DNA from: an uncultured Rhodospirillales bacterium
Lineage (GTDB): Bacteria; Pseudomonadota; Alphaproteobacteria; Acetobacterales; Acetobacteraceae
Reading direction: 5' to 3'
Assembly: GCA_903823665.1 (NCBI GenBank)
Contig: CAIJTR010000062.1
Coordinates: forward strand, 1 to 64,000
Length of the DNA: 64,000 nt
Shown here: positions 44,722 to 55,200 of the stretch, in pieces
Layout: each line of letters opens with the position of its first letter
How positions within the stretch are numbered: the stretch's first letter is position 1
The notes under the pieces: generated by a model
Told to the model about the DNA's origin: nothing
The model's input: only the letters and a program-made list of their open reading frames with translations
The model's database searches: none
Made by a program: the position numbers and the translations under genes

Positions 44722-46053
44722 TCACTCAACCAAAGTACGCTTGGCCGGGGCCACGCTCTCCAGCGAACTGTCGTGCTTCAGCAGAAGCACCGTCACCATC
44801 GAGATCAACACGAAACCAGCGATCAGCAGCAGGCCGCTGTTGTAATTGCCGGTGTAATCCTTCAACGCACCCATCGCGTAAGGCCCAGCAAAGCCAGAGA
44901 GATTGCCTAGCGCGTTGATGATGGCAATGCCCGCCGCTGCCGCCGGGCCGGATAGGAACGAGGTTGGCAGAGTCCAGAACACCGGTAGCACAGCAAATAC
45001 ACCGAACGCGCTGATCGAGAAGGCGGTCATCTTCATCAGCGGGTCCGTCGTGAGCGTGGCCGCAATCAGCCCCACGGCCGCGATCAGCAGCGCAACGGCA
45101 GCATGTCCCTTGCGCTCCACCTTCTCGTCAGAGCGCCTGCCATACCAGATCATGCCAACAGCACCGATTGCGTAGGGGATCGCCGTGATCAGCAAAGTGA
45201 TGGTGTCACTGTAGCCGAACGCCTTGACGATCTGCGGCATGAAGAAGCCAACGCCATAATTCGAAGCCACCGCACCGAAATAAACCAGCGCCAGCGCCAG
45301 CACGTGAGGGTTGAGGAGGGTTTCAACCACCGACATGCTGCGTGCTGCCTCGCGCTGACGAGCCTCAGCCGCGAGGGTTGAGGAGAGCCAAGCGCGCTCG
45401 TCATTCTCAAGCCACGTGGCTTCGGCCGGACTGTCGGTCAGGTAGGCCAGCACGGCCACAGCCATGATCAGTGCCGGTGCGGCCTCAACGATGAACAGCC
45501 ACTGCCAGCCTGCCAGACCCATCGCACCGTCGAACTGCAGCAGATAGGCCGAGATCGGCGAGCCGATCACGGTTGAAAGCGGGATCGCGGCCATGAACAT
45601 GCCGACGATGCGGGCACGATATACGCCGGGAAACCAGAGCGTCAGGAAGAAGATGATCCCGGGGAAGAAGCCGGCTTCAGCCGCACCCAGCAGCACGCGC
45701 ACAGCATAGAACGTGTATTCCGGCGAAAGTCCGGTGGCGTTAGAGATTTGCGGAATAAACGCCATGGCCCCCGATAGGATGCCCCACGTGATCATGATCC
45801 GGGCGATCCAGCGGCGCGCACCGAACTTTGCCAGGAAGAGGTTGGAGGGCACTTCAAAGAAGAAATACGCGATGAAGAAAATGCCCGCACCAAACCCAAA
45901 TGCGCTGGACGACAGGCCAAGAGCCTTGTTCATCGTCAACGCTGCGGAGCCCACATTCACGCGGTCCAGGTAGGCCACGAAGTAACAAACCACGAGGAAC
46001 AGCACGAGCCGTGCCGAGACCTTGGCGATTGTACGTTTTTCAATTTCTGACAT
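44722..46053 (-). CDS. MFS transporter, anion:cation symporter family
   Basis: 443-residue, 12-span permease of the ACS/phthalate-type MFS group, which carries organic anions. VCYFVAYLDRVNVGSAALTM after helix 1 and AAEAGFFPGIIFFLTLWFP in helix 4/5 are signatures of that group. ATG 46053 (MSEIEKRTIAKV) was chosen. It stands alone, convergent with the YeeE/YedE gene; the substrate could be an aromatic acid, tartrate or a similar carboxylate. Confidence 0.88.
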   Translation of the reverse strand: MSEIEKRTIAKVSARLVLFLVVCYFVAYLDRVNVGSAALTMNKALGLSSSAFGFGAGIFFIAYFFFEVPSNLFLAKFGARRWIARIMITWGILSGAMAFIPQISNATGLSPEYTFYAVRVLLGAAEAGFFPGIIFFLTLWFPGVYRARIVGMFMAAIPLSTVIGSPISAYLLQFDGAMGLAGWQWLFIVEAAPALIMAVAVLAYLTDSPAEATWLENDERAWLSSTLAAEARQREAARSMSVVETLLNPHVLALALVYFGAVASNYGVGFFMPQIVKAFGYSDTITLLITAIPYAIGAVGMIWYGRRSDEKVERKGHAAVALLIAAVGLIAATLTTDPLMKMTAFSISAFGVFAVLPVFWTLPTSFLSGPAAAAGIAIINALGNLSGFAGPYAMGALKDYTGNYNSGLLLIAGFVLISMVTVLLLKHDSSLESVAPAKRTLVE

Positions 46054-46329
46054 AAGTCGTTTCCCTGCCGCACCAGCCATTGATTGGCGGTTTTGGATGG
46101 CGCGAAATTCGACAATCCAAGCCCGCTTTGCAAGAGCCAACCGCTTGAAAAGTCAGCAGCCGGATGCGGCACGGCCGAGAGGCACTTACCAACGTGTTCG
46201 TACAACAAATCACAAATCTCAATTTTTCTAGGCAGGAATGATTCGGCGCTCTGTGTTTTATTTCACTAAGAGAAACAACCCATTGCGGCACGCGACGCAG
46301 CCAATATGGCTGTCGCAAAAAGATGAAAG
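46054..46329. other. Intergenic region upstream of the MFS gene
   Basis: 276 bases without a supportable gene. It should contain the leftward MFS promoter. A short AT-rich patch lies around 46205-46235. No palindrome or riboswitch-like structure was recognised. Confidence 0.5.
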
Positions 46330-46545
46330 ATGAACAACATGGCGACCACTTCGATGCAGTCTAGCGCAAAGCCACTTGGCCAGCGGATGCAAGCCGCGTT
46401 AAGCGGAGATGTGTGCGGCGTTCCCATGGCAATCGTCGTGATGCTACTGGCAGGAATGCTGGCGGGTGGCGTTGTGGCACTGACCACCAATTTCTTCGAA
46501 CCGCCCGCTCAGTCGGGCCGGCCTACGACCGCACCACGCATCTGA
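46330..46545 (+). CDS. Possible small single-span membrane protein
   Basis: 71 codons with one hydrophobic stretch (PMAIVVMLLAGMLAGGVVAL) and hydrophilic ends. The ribosome site is weak (GAAAG before the ATG). It could be a real small membrane protein because the span is clean and the gap would otherwise be long. No homologue recognised. Confidence 0.35.
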   Translation: MNNMATTSMQSSAKPLGQRMQAALSGDVCGVPMAIVVMLLAGMLAGGVVALTTNFFEPPAQSGRPTTAPRI

Positions 46546-46561
46546 TATCACAGATTCGGCG

Positions 46562-46592
46562 GCGTTCAGCCCTGCAAACTTTGGCTGAACGC
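46562..46592. other. Perfect 10-bp-stem hairpin between genes
   Basis: GCGTTCAGCC pairs perfectly with GGCTGAACGC around an 11-base loop. No T-run follows on either strand, so it is not a standard rho-independent terminator. It lies downstream of both the small ORF and mltA, so an RNA-stabilising 3' structure is possible. Confidence 0.5.
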
Positions 46593-46610
46593 TCACCGGC
46601 GCGGTTCAAA

Positions 46611-46635
46611 CGCTGGTTCTATCTCGGAACCAGCG
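46611..46635 (-). terminator. Hairpin spanning the mltA stop codon
   Basis: CGCTGGTTC and GAACCAGCG form a 9-bp stem with a seven-base loop that includes the mltA stop. Leftward, only TTT follows the stem, so termination would be weak. It may act with the second hairpin at 46562-46592. Confidence 0.4.
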
Positions 46636-47655
46636 TCCAAACCTGAACACGCGCATTTTGATGGCCACCGATTCGCTCAGCGTCTGGCCCCCAGCCGAAA
46701 AACAAATCAAGCCGCGCAGGCCCGGTGATCAGCGCTCCGGTGTCATGCGCAATCACCAGATGTGGCATACGAACCGTGTCAAACGCCTTGTTGGTGTTGA
46801 TCCACAGCATGCTGCCAAGCAACGTGTAGCTCGGGTCGATGGCCACGGACCGCATCGGCAGCAACGGCAATGAAAACGCCCCGTAGGCACCGTATTGCGG
46901 CCGCAAATCGGGAAGCTCACGGAAAAACGCATAGGCCTGATCACGCGCGAGCCTACCATTGGTCTGCGGCACATGATCGGCGGCCCAGGCGCGGATGCCG
47001 CTGATGGAAAGATCGCGGCCAGGAATCGGCGCTTCTCCAAACAAGCCCTCCAGCGGAATGCGACGCTGGCCGTTATTCGCAGCCGTACCGAGCCGCACCA
47101 GGCTACCATCAGGCATCACCACACGACCGGAGCCCTGAAGCTGCATGAAGTAGAGGTCGGCCTCGCTCTGCAGATACAGAATCTCAAGCCCCTGCCCCTC
47201 CAAAGCTCCACCCATGATATCGGGGCGCGGGTATCGATTGGGATAACGCGGCGGGGCATAGACCGGCACGTTGTAGGTGCTGTCTCGTCTGCGACTGCCT
47301 TTAACGGTCAGCTCGAAATATCCCGTCAGATAATCGGTGCCAACGAGTTGCGGGCGGAAATAGTGGATGAGGAACAGACGCGCCGCATCTTCGCTCCCAG
47401 CCGCCACACCACTCACAGCATTACAAGCGGGCCTAAAGCGGGGCTCGCGCATCACCGTGCAACCAACGGCGAAAGCGGCCACGACTGACGATTTCAGCTC
47501 GGTCCGCCAACCCGGCAGCAAATCAAACTCGCTGGCGGGATCATGCGTAAAGACAATGCGGGGGCCCTCGGGAACACCGATCTCCGGCTCCTTCGCGCAC
47601 CCCGCCAGCAAGGCCAGCAGGGCAAAGCCAACTCTAAGCTTTGCCCCGCCGAACA

Positions 47656-47656
<1 letters not shown>
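46619..47656 (-). CDS. mltA: Membrane-bound lytic murein transglycosylase A, lipoprotein
   Basis: 345-residue outer-membrane lipoprotein that cleaves glycan strands of peptidoglycan to anhydro-muropeptides. The lipobox LLALLAGC places the lipidated Cys at residue 20. The MltA domain shows LTGYFELTVKG, the LQLQGSG-like FMQLQGSGRVV, and the C-terminal 3D domain with the catalytic Asp in FFGWGPDAE. Its ATG shares a base with the ilvC stop (TGATG), so it is co-transcribed with the branched-chain genes, an odd but tight arrangement. Confidence 0.92.
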
Positions 47657-48693
<1,037 letters not shown>

Positions 48694-48721
48694 TTATAGA
48701 TAGGCTTGGATCGGGAACGCT

Positions 48722-49240
48722 CTAAAGAATGCGCGTCCCACGGGCAATGGCAGCAACGCCGGTGCGTGACACTTCGGCCAGGCCAAGTGGGCGCATCAGA
48801 TCGACAAACGCGTCGAGCTTCTCGGTCTGGCCGGTCATTTCAAACACGAAGCTGTCGATGGTGGCATCAACAACACGGGCACGGAACGCATCGGCCAGGC
48901 GCAGCGCCTCCGCACGGCTGTTGCCAGAGCCGACCACCTTCACAAGTGCCATTTCGCGCGCAATGTGCGGTCCGTCCTGCGTGAGATCCGAGACGCGATG
49001 CACCGGAACCAGCCGGTCCAACTGCGCCTTGATCTGCTCAATCACCATCGGCGTGCCAGACGTCACAACATTGATCCGGCTGCGACCACGATCGCCTTCC
49101 ACCGGGGCCACCGTCAGACTGTCGATGTTGTAGCCACGCCCAGAAAACAAGCCGATGACGCGCGCGAGCACGCCGGCCTCGTTCTCCACAAGGCAAGAAA
49201 TGGTCGCCGACCGGACGGTCGGGTCTTTGGGATCGATCAT
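48722..49240 (-). CDS. ilvH: Acetolactate synthase small (regulatory) subunit
   Basis: 172-residue ACT-domain regulatory subunit giving feedback control by valine. The ACT motif SCLVENEAGVLARVIGLFSGRGYNIDSLTV spans about residues 15-45, with the C-terminal domain (EMALVKVVG onward) present. ATG 49240 was chosen because GGAG lies about eight bases upstream; GTG 49249 would sit on the ribosome site. Confidence 0.96.
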   Translation of the reverse strand: MIDPKDPTVRSATISCLVENEAGVLARVIGLFSGRGYNIDSLTVAPVEGDRGRSRINVVTSGTPMVIEQIKAQLDRLVPVHRVSDLTQDGPHIAREMALVKVVGSGNSRAEALRLADAFRARVVDATIDSFVFEMTGQTEKLDAFVDLMRPLGLAEVSRTGVAAIARGTRIL

Positions 49241-49266
49241 GTCACTCACTCCAGCGCCGGTCTTGC

Positions 49267-51102
49267 TCAGACCAGCACCAGCCCTTCATCGGTAAGACCG
49301 GCAGCGCGGCCATCCTGCAACGCGGTGCCGTGCTCCGGCCCCAAAATCATGTCGTTATGCGCGGCACCAGACGGGATCATCGGATAGCAATTCTCTTTCT
49401 GATCCACACAAATATCGGCAATCACCGCACGCGGATTGGTCAGCATGGCGCGGATTACGTCATCGAGTTCATCAACACAGGTGGCGCGCATGCCAACGCC
49501 ATGGAACGCATCGGCCAGCTTCACGAAATCCGGCAGCGCCTCGCTATAGCTCTCGGAATAACGGCTGCCATGCAGCAATTCCTGCCACTGCCGCACCATG
49601 CCCATATACTGGTTGTTCAGAATGAACACCTTCACCGGCAGGCGATACTGCGCCAGCGTCGCCATCTCCTGAATGTTCATCAGGATCGAAGCCTCGCCGG
49701 CAACGTCGATACACATCGCCTCAGGGTGAGCAATCTGCGCACCCATCGCAGCAGGCAGGCCGTAGCCCATCGTGCCGAGACCGCCTGAGGTCATCCAGCG
49801 ATTGGGCTTGTCAAAGCGGAAATACTGCGCCGCCCACATCTGATGCTGGCCGACTTCGGTGGAGATATAGGTCTGCTGGCCGGTTTTCGCCTCGTGCTCC
49901 TGCGTGAGGTCATACAGGCGCTGAATGGCATATTGCGGCTTGATGATGCCGCCCTTGGCCTGCGTCTGGGTGAATTTCAGGCAGTTAACCGCCTTCCAGC
50001 CCTCAATCGTCGCCCACCACGACGCCACATCGGCGGTCTGCGGCGGGGCCGGATCGGCATCCCACGCATCGCACAAAGCCTCGAGCGCGTAAGCGGCGTC
50101 GGCGATGATCGGCACCTCAACCGCCACATTCTTGTTGATGCTGGACGGGTCAATATCGATGTGGATCTTCCGGCTATCCGGCGAGAAAGCGTTGAGCCTG
50201 CCGGTCACGCGATCATCGAAGCGCGCGCCGACGTTCAGCATCACGTCGCAGCCATGCATGGCCATGTTGGCTTCGTAGGTGCCGTGCATGCCGAGCATGC
50301 CGAGGAACAGCGGATCGTTCGACGGGTAGGCACCGAGGCCCATCAATGTCGAGGTAATTGGGAAGCCGGTTTTGCGGACGAATTTGGTCAGCGCCGCCGA
50401 AGCCGCATCACCCGCATTGATCACGCCGCCACCGCTATAGATAACAGGGCGCTTGGCGGCCTTGAGGAGTGCAATCGCGCGGCTGATCTGCGCGGCATCG
50501 GGGGCGGTCTGTGGGCGGTAGCTGCGATGCGGCGTTTCGGGCTTTTCCGAATAGGGCGCCTTGTTGATCAGGATGTCCTTCGGCAGATCGATCACCACCG
50601 GCCCCGGACGGCCGGACCGGGCGACGTAAAACGCCTCATGAACAACGCGAGCCAGATCCTCGGACTTCTTAACCAGGTAGTTATGCTTCGTCGCAGGCCG
50701 CGTGATGCCCGTGGTGTCCGCTTCCTGAAACGCGTCATTGCCGATCAGATGCGTCGGCACCTGCCCGGTCAGGCACACCAGCGGTATGCTGTCCATCAGC
50801 GCATCGACCAGGCCAGTCACAGCATTGGTGGCACCGGGGCCGGATGTCACCAGCACACACCCAACCTTGCCGGTGCTGCGCGCGTAGCCTTCAGCGGCAT
50901 GCACCGCCGCCTGCTCATGGCGCACCAGAATATGGCGAATGGCGTTCTGCTGGAAGATCGCATCATAGATCGGCAATACCGCACCACCGGGATAGCCGAA
51001 GATAACCTCTACGCCCTGATCTTTCAGCGCGCGGAGCAATACTTCGGCACCACTTTCAAGCGTGGTGGACGGGGGAGCCTGGAGAGTGTCGGTCTGGGTC
51101 AT
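49267..51102 (-). CDS. ilvI: Acetolactate synthase large (catalytic) subunit, biosynthetic
   Basis: 611-residue TPP- and FAD-dependent enzyme that condenses two pyruvates, or pyruvate with 2-ketobutyrate. The catalytic Glu is in LVRHEQAAVHAAEGYARS; the TPP motif region VAGEASILMNIQEMATLAQ has A-GEAS in place of the usual GDGSF, a notable change in the GDG element. MGLGAYPSNDP and MTSGGLGTMGYGLPAAMGA are canonical. It lies 26 bases upstream of ilvH and 36 bases downstream of miaA. Confidence 0.95.
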   Translation of the reverse strand: MTQTDTLQAPPSTTLESGAEVLLRALKDQGVEVIFGYPGGAVLPIYDAIFQQNAIRHILVRHEQAAVHAAEGYARSTGKVGCVLVTSGPGATNAVTGLVDALMDSIPLVCLTGQVPTHLIGNDAFQEADTTGITRPATKHNYLVKKSEDLARVVHEAFYVARSGRPGPVVIDLPKDILINKAPYSEKPETPHRSYRPQTAPDAAQISRAIALLKAAKRPVIYSGGGVINAGDAASAALTKFVRKTGFPITSTLMGLGAYPSNDPLFLGMLGMHGTYEANMAMHGCDVMLNVGARFDDRVTGRLNAFSPDSRKIHIDIDPSSINKNVAVEVPIIADAAYALEALCDAWDADPAPPQTADVASWWATIEGWKAVNCLKFTQTQAKGGIIKPQYAIQRLYDLTQEHEAKTGQQTYISTEVGQHQMWAAQYFRFDKPNRWMTSGGLGTMGYGLPAAMGAQIAHPEAMCIDVAGEASILMNIQEMATLAQYRLPVKVFILNNQYMGMVRQWQELLHGSRYSESYSEALPDFVKLADAFHGVGMRATCVDELDDVIRAMLTNPRAVIADICVDQKENCYPMIPSGAAHNDMILGPEHGTALQDGRAAGLTDEGLVLV

Positions 51103-51138
51103 GATGGACGCATGGGTAGAACGTTGCGCTGCACTGCG

Positions 51139-52080
51139 TCAACCATCATGCTGAATAAAATTGAGCAAACCACCCCATTCTCTTTCCGAAAATTGCGCAA
51201 GACCCGCAATTCGCGCATGGATCGTATGCACGCGGCTGACATCAGCCAATTTTTGGCCTCGAAACCATGTGGCTTGCCGCTTGATAAATTGTCCGGTGGC
51301 AAGGTTCGCCCGCGCCACCGCCGCGGCCAGATCGATCTCATCACGAAGATACGCCGCCAGCTCCGGCACCCCCAGCGCCCGCATCAACGGCAAACCGGGA
51401 TCGAGCCTCAGCGCCAACAGATCGCGCACCTCATCCAGCGCCCCAGCCTCCAGCATCGCATTGAAACGATGCGCGATTGCCTCACGCAGCCCATCTCGTG
51501 GCGGATCAAGCAGAACAACGCTGAACCGCCAATCGGACGGCGGCGTCGCATCAGACTGCCAATTTCGCAGCCCGCGCCCGGTGCTGCGCCACACCTCCCA
51601 AGCCCGCGCCACGCGCTGACCATCCGTCGAACGCAATCCAGCGGCAGTGACCGGATCAGCCTCCATAAGCCGGGCATGCAACGCGGCCACGCCAATCTCA
51701 TCCACCAACCCCCGCGCCTCCGCCCGCGCCCAGGTCTCCGGCTCAGGAATATCAGCAATGCCGCGAACGAGGGCGGAGAGATACAGCCCGGTCCCACCGC
51801 AAAGGATCGGCAGGCCCGAACATGCCTCCATCTCCGCCAGCGCCGCAGCACGCCACCATGCCGCATTCCCAGCCTCCGCAGCGGCACGCACTCCATAAAG
51901 GCGATGCGGAACGGCGGCTTCATCCGCCTCACTCGGCCGCGCCGTCACAATGCGCAGTTCACGATAAACCTGCATGGAATCAGCATTGATGACCGTGGCA
52001 CCCAGCCGCGCCGCCAAACCCATGGCCAGCGCCGATTTCCCGCTCGCCGTCGGCCCCGCCACAATCACCGCGTGGCGCAT
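51139..52080 (-). CDS. miaA: tRNA dimethylallyltransferase
   Basis: 313-residue enzyme that prenylates A37 of tRNAs reading UNN codons. The P-loop is GPTASGKSALAMGLA; NADSMQVYREL and ILCGGTGLYLSALV are the family's substrate motifs; RQATWFRGQ sits near the C-terminus. ATG 52080 has GGGGG five bases upstream; a GTG at 52101 is the other option. It is divergent from serB, as in many alphaproteobacteria. Confidence 0.96.
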   Translation of the reverse strand: MRHAVIVAGPTASGKSALAMGLAARLGATVINADSMQVYRELRIVTARPSEADEAAVPHRLYGVRAAAEAGNAAWWRAAALAEMEACSGLPILCGGTGLYLSALVRGIADIPEPETWARAEARGLVDEIGVAALHARLMEADPVTAAGLRSTDGQRVARAWEVWRSTGRGLRNWQSDATPPSDWRFSVVLLDPPRDGLREAIAHRFNAMLEAGALDEVRDLLALRLDPGLPLMRALGVPELAAYLRDEIDLAAAVARANLATGQFIKRQATWFRGQKLADVSRVHTIHARIAGLAQFSEREWGGLLNFIQHDG

Positions 52081-52116
52081 CTTGCCCCCACCCGCACTCA
52101 CCCGTAGACCCCTGGC

Positions 52117-52986
52117 ATGACCTATATCCTCACTCTGGTGGCCGACCGCAAAGCCACCACGCTCTCCCCCGCCGTCATCGACCGTGTTCGCGGAGCCATT
52201 GGCGGTGGCGAGCCCATCATTCTCTCACCCGGCGAGGCGTGCGACATCCCCTGCACCACCGCGCCAGAAAACGCCATCATCGAAGCAGCACTCGAACGGC
52301 TGCCAATCGACGCCATCACCACCAAAGCCCGAGGAAGACGCAAAGGCCTGCTGGTCGCCGACATGGACAGCACCATCGTCACCAGCGAAACCCTTGACGA
52401 ACTGGCGGCATTTGCGGGCGTACAGGCCGAGATCGTCGCCATCACCAAGCGCAGCATGAACGGCGAGATCGATTTCGCCACGGCGCTACGCGAGCGCGTT
52501 GCCATGCTGAAGGGGCTGACACTCGCAGCGCTGGAAAAAACCTGGGAAGCGACCATGCTCACCGAAGGGGCCGCCGAACTTGTGGCCACCATGCGCAAGC
52601 ACAACGCCACAACCGCCCTCGTCTCTGGTGGATTCACATACTTCACCGGTAGGGTGGCTGACAAGATCGGATTTGATGTTCACCGCGCTAACACGCTTCT
52701 GCATGAAGCCGAAGCGCTGACCGGCGAAGTCGCCATGCCCATTCTCGACCGTTTCGCCAAGCTGGAGATTCTGGAAGAACTGGCCGAGGCGCGTGGCCTC
52801 AAACTCACCGCCACATTGGCCGTGGGCGATGGAGCCAACGACCTCGACATGATCAAGGCTGCCGGCCTGGGCGTTGCCTATCACGCCAAACCCATCGTGG
52901 CAGAGGCGGCGAAAGCGCGGGTGGATCACGCCAACCTGCGGGCGCTGCTGTTCGCCCAAGGCTATCGGATCACAGATTTCGCCTGA
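52117..52986 (+). CDS. serB: Phosphoserine phosphatase
   Basis: 289-residue HAD phosphatase for the last step of serine synthesis. The nucleophile and acid are Asp82 and Asp84 in VADMDSTIV; motif II is ALVSGGFTYF, and motif III/IV GDGANDLDMIKAAGLGVAY. An N-terminal ACT-like domain occupies about residues 1-70. Only about 36 bases separate it from divergent miaA. Confidence 0.96.
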   Translation: MTYILTLVADRKATTLSPAVIDRVRGAIGGGEPIILSPGEACDIPCTTAPENAIIEAALERLPIDAITTKARGRRKGLLVADMDSTIVTSETLDELAAFAGVQAEIVAITKRSMNGEIDFATALRERVAMLKGLTLAALEKTWEATMLTEGAAELVATMRKHNATTALVSGGFTYFTGRVADKIGFDVHRANTLLHEAEALTGEVAMPILDRFAKLEILEELAEARGLKLTATLAVGDGANDLDMIKAAGLGVAYHAKPIVAEAAKARVDHANLRALLFAQGYRITDFA

Positions 52987-53001
52987 GGTTCGCACGCCGC
53001 C

Positions 53002-53364
53002 TCACCCGCAATGGTCGCCCTTCAGCGAATACGTCACCACCACGCCCCGCTCCACCTCAAGCGTCGTCTGGCAGCGCAGCTGATACGCCTCATACTGACC
53101 TTCGAAGCCAAGTTTTCGATAGCCGATGGTCCCATACCGGCCATAGCCGTCGAACATATTATATCCGCCGAACTGCTCGATCGGGGCTTGCTCAACGTAA
53201 GACAAATACTTCCGCTGGCCCGAGAGGCTGATATCCATGGGCGGCCCCATCACGCGGCGCGCCAGTTCCTCCGGCTTCCCCACCAGCTTGTCCAAATTGG
53301 AACGGCGATCCGGCACCTGCACGCATCCGGTCATCACCAGCAGAACAATCAGAACCCGCTTCAC
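53002..53364 (-). CDS. Small lipoprotein of unknown function
   Basis: 120-residue secreted lipoprotein: signal MKRVLIVLLVMTGC with lipobox Cys, then DKLVGKPEELARRVMGPP and an aromatic/Gly-rich middle (YNMFDGYGRYGTIGY), two late cysteines. GTG 53364 overlaps the epmA stop as GTGA, so it is the last gene of the phzF-epmA unit. It resembles small outer-membrane-assembly-type lipoproteins in outline only; function not recognised. Confidence 0.75.
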   Translation of the reverse strand: MKRVLIVLLVMTGCVQVPDRRSNLDKLVGKPEELARRVMGPPMDISLSGQRKYLSYVEQAPIEQFGGYNMFDGYGRYGTIGYRKLGFEGQYEAYQLRCQTTLEVERGVVVTYSLKGDHCG

Positions 53365-54293
53365 CGCCACATCACCTCGTCAATCCGATCCGCGCCACAA
53401 GCCAGCATCGCAAGCCGGTCAAACCCCAGCGCGATTCCGGCACAGGGTGGCATATACGCGAGTGCTTCGAGAAAAGCCTCATCCATCGGCCAGTCCGGCC
53501 CACCATAAATCGCGTGACGCCGCGCACGGTCATGCTCAAAGCGAGCGCGCTGCTCGGTGGGATCGGTGAGTTCCTCGAACGCGTTGGCGAGTTCCATACC
53601 GCCCATATAAAGCTCAAACCGCAACGCCACCCGCGGATCAGCCGGATCACGCCGCGCCAGCGCCGCCTGTGCCGTGGGCCAATGGGTCAGAAACACCGGA
53701 TGCGCGTGACCCACCACCGGGTCGATGCGCTCCAATATCAGCCGGAAGAACAAATCCTCCCACTCCTCACCGTCCCGCAATCGCGTCTCCGCCTGCGCCG
53801 CCAAAGCCACCGCATCCTCCGCCGTGCCGAGCAAATCCGCCCCCACGTAGCGCGAGAACGCCTCCGCCATCGTCAGCCGCTCAAACGGCGGCAGCGTCTG
53901 ACCCGGCAACACCGCCCGGATCAGCGCCTCCGTCTCATCCATCAAATCCGCCATGCTGGCACCGGGCCGATACCATTCCAGCATCGTGAACTCATGCGAA
54001 TGCCGCGCCGCCTGCTCCTCATTGCGCCACACGCGCGCCAGCTGGAAAATCGCGCCGGAGCCCGCCGACAGCAGCCGCTTCATGGCGAATTCCGGGCTTG
54101 TGTGCAGGAACAGCGCCTCACTCTCGCCGGTTGGCAGACGGCGGGAGGTCGCGAAAGCACGCAGATGCACCTCCTCCCCGGGCGTCGGCACCGCGTAAGG
54201 CGTCTCCACCTCCAAATACCCACGCGCATCGAAAAACCGGCGCACATCCTGCGCCAGACGAGCCCTCCGGCGCAGTTTGTCAATCACGCTCAT
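53361..54293 (-). CDS. epmA: EF-P--(R)-beta-lysine ligase (EpmA/PoxA)
   Basis: 310-residue class II LysRS-like catalytic core without a tRNA-binding domain. It attaches beta-lysine to a lysine of elongation factor P. Class II motifs are visible: motif 2 WRNEEQAARHSHEFTMLEWYR and motif 3 GIALGFDRLAML. VETPYAVPTPGEEVHLRAF is typical. Its ATG overlaps the phzF stop. The partner mutase EpmB is encoded 0.9 kb away on the other strand; efp itself is not in this window. Confidence 0.95.
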   Translation of the reverse strand: MSVIDKLRRRARLAQDVRRFFDARGYLEVETPYAVPTPGEEVHLRAFATSRRLPTGESEALFLHTSPEFAMKRLLSAGSGAIFQLARVWRNEEQAARHSHEFTMLEWYRPGASMADLMDETEALIRAVLPGQTLPPFERLTMAEAFSRYVGADLLGTAEDAVALAAQAETRLRDGEEWEDLFFRLILERIDPVVGHAHPVFLTHWPTAQAALARRDPADPRVALRFELYMGGMELANAFEELTDPTEQRARFEHDRARRHAIYGGPDWPMDEAFLEALAYMPPCAGIALGFDRLAMLACGADRIDEVMWR

Positions 54294-55153
54294 GGCAGCC
54301 GCAGAAACTGCCCCTCGGCCACCACCACCGCACCACCGCCAATCGAAACACCCGTCACGCTGCCGTCGGAAGCCCGGGTGATCTGCGCCACCAACCGGCT
54401 TGGCCGCCCCATTTCCACACCCTGATCGATGACGAGATGCGTGGCATCCGTGTCCATGCTCCCCGCAAGTGCAGCCGCGGCCGACCCGGTGGCCGGGTCC
54501 TCCGTAATGCCAAATTTCGGCGCGAACATGCGCGAGTGAATATGCGTCGTCGGTCCGTCATGCTGCGTCGCGGCGTAGATATAGACCGAGCGCCCACCCC
54601 ACAAATCCTGCGTCAGCGCGTGCCAGCGATCACCATGCAGCTGACTGCGTGCCACACCCTCGCGCCTGCGAACCGGCATAAACAGAAACGGCATGCCATA
54701 GCCCGCCTGCCACGGATCACCCGCCAAATCCGCCTCAGTCAGCCCAATCGCGTCGGCCAGCGCCACCGCCGCCACGCCATGCGGCCGCACCTCGGCAGGA
54801 CCATCCATGAACAACGTTGCCCCACCTTCACGCAGCACCACCCGAACCGGCCCTATATTCTCCTCCAGCACGATCTCGCTCAGCCCCGCCGTGCGTCCGA
54901 GATGAGCGAGCACCACCGAAGTGCCAATCGTCGGGTGGCCCGCAAACACCATCTCTGATGCAGGCGTGAAAATCCGCACCCGGAACCGCCCCGGAGCCGA
55001 GCCGGGCGTCACAAACGTGCTCTCGGCGAAATTCATCTCCCGCGTCAGCGTCTGCATCTGCTGCGTCTCCAGCCCCTCAGCGTCATAAAACACCGCCAGC
55101 TGGTTGCCGCCGAACGCCACGTCGGTGAACACGTCGGCGATGATGTATTTCAT
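54290..55153 (-). CDS. PhzF-family isomerase/epimerase-like protein
   Basis: 287-residue diaminopimelate-epimerase-fold protein. The PhzF signature is MNFAESTFV with catalytic Glu44, and the second domain has TEDPATGSAAAALAG. In phenazine producers PhzF isomerises a dihydroanthranilate, but no phenazine genes are here; most such proteins have no known substrate. It lies in the epmA operon and is divergent from epmB by 47 bases. Confidence 0.88.
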   Translation of the reverse strand: MKYIIADVFTDVAFGGNQLAVFYDAEGLETQQMQTLTREMNFAESTFVTPGSAPGRFRVRIFTPASEMVFAGHPTIGTSVVLAHLGRTAGLSEIVLEENIGPVRVVLREGGATLFMDGPAEVRPHGVAAVALADAIGLTEADLAGDPWQAGYGMPFLFMPVRRREGVARSQLHGDRWHALTQDLWGGRSVYIYAATQHDGPTTHIHSRMFAPKFGITEDPATGSAAAALAGSMDTDATHLVIDQGVEMGRPSRLVAQITRASDGSVTGVSIGGGAVVVAEGQFLRLP

Positions 55154-55200
55154 GTCGCACTCCGGTTGCTTGGCCGCGCGCGCAGGACTACACGCCGCCG

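Noticed and set aside
49843-52107. A 754-codon open frame on the plus strand
   Set aside because: Antisense to ilvI and miaA, both certain genes; composition is typical of a shadow.
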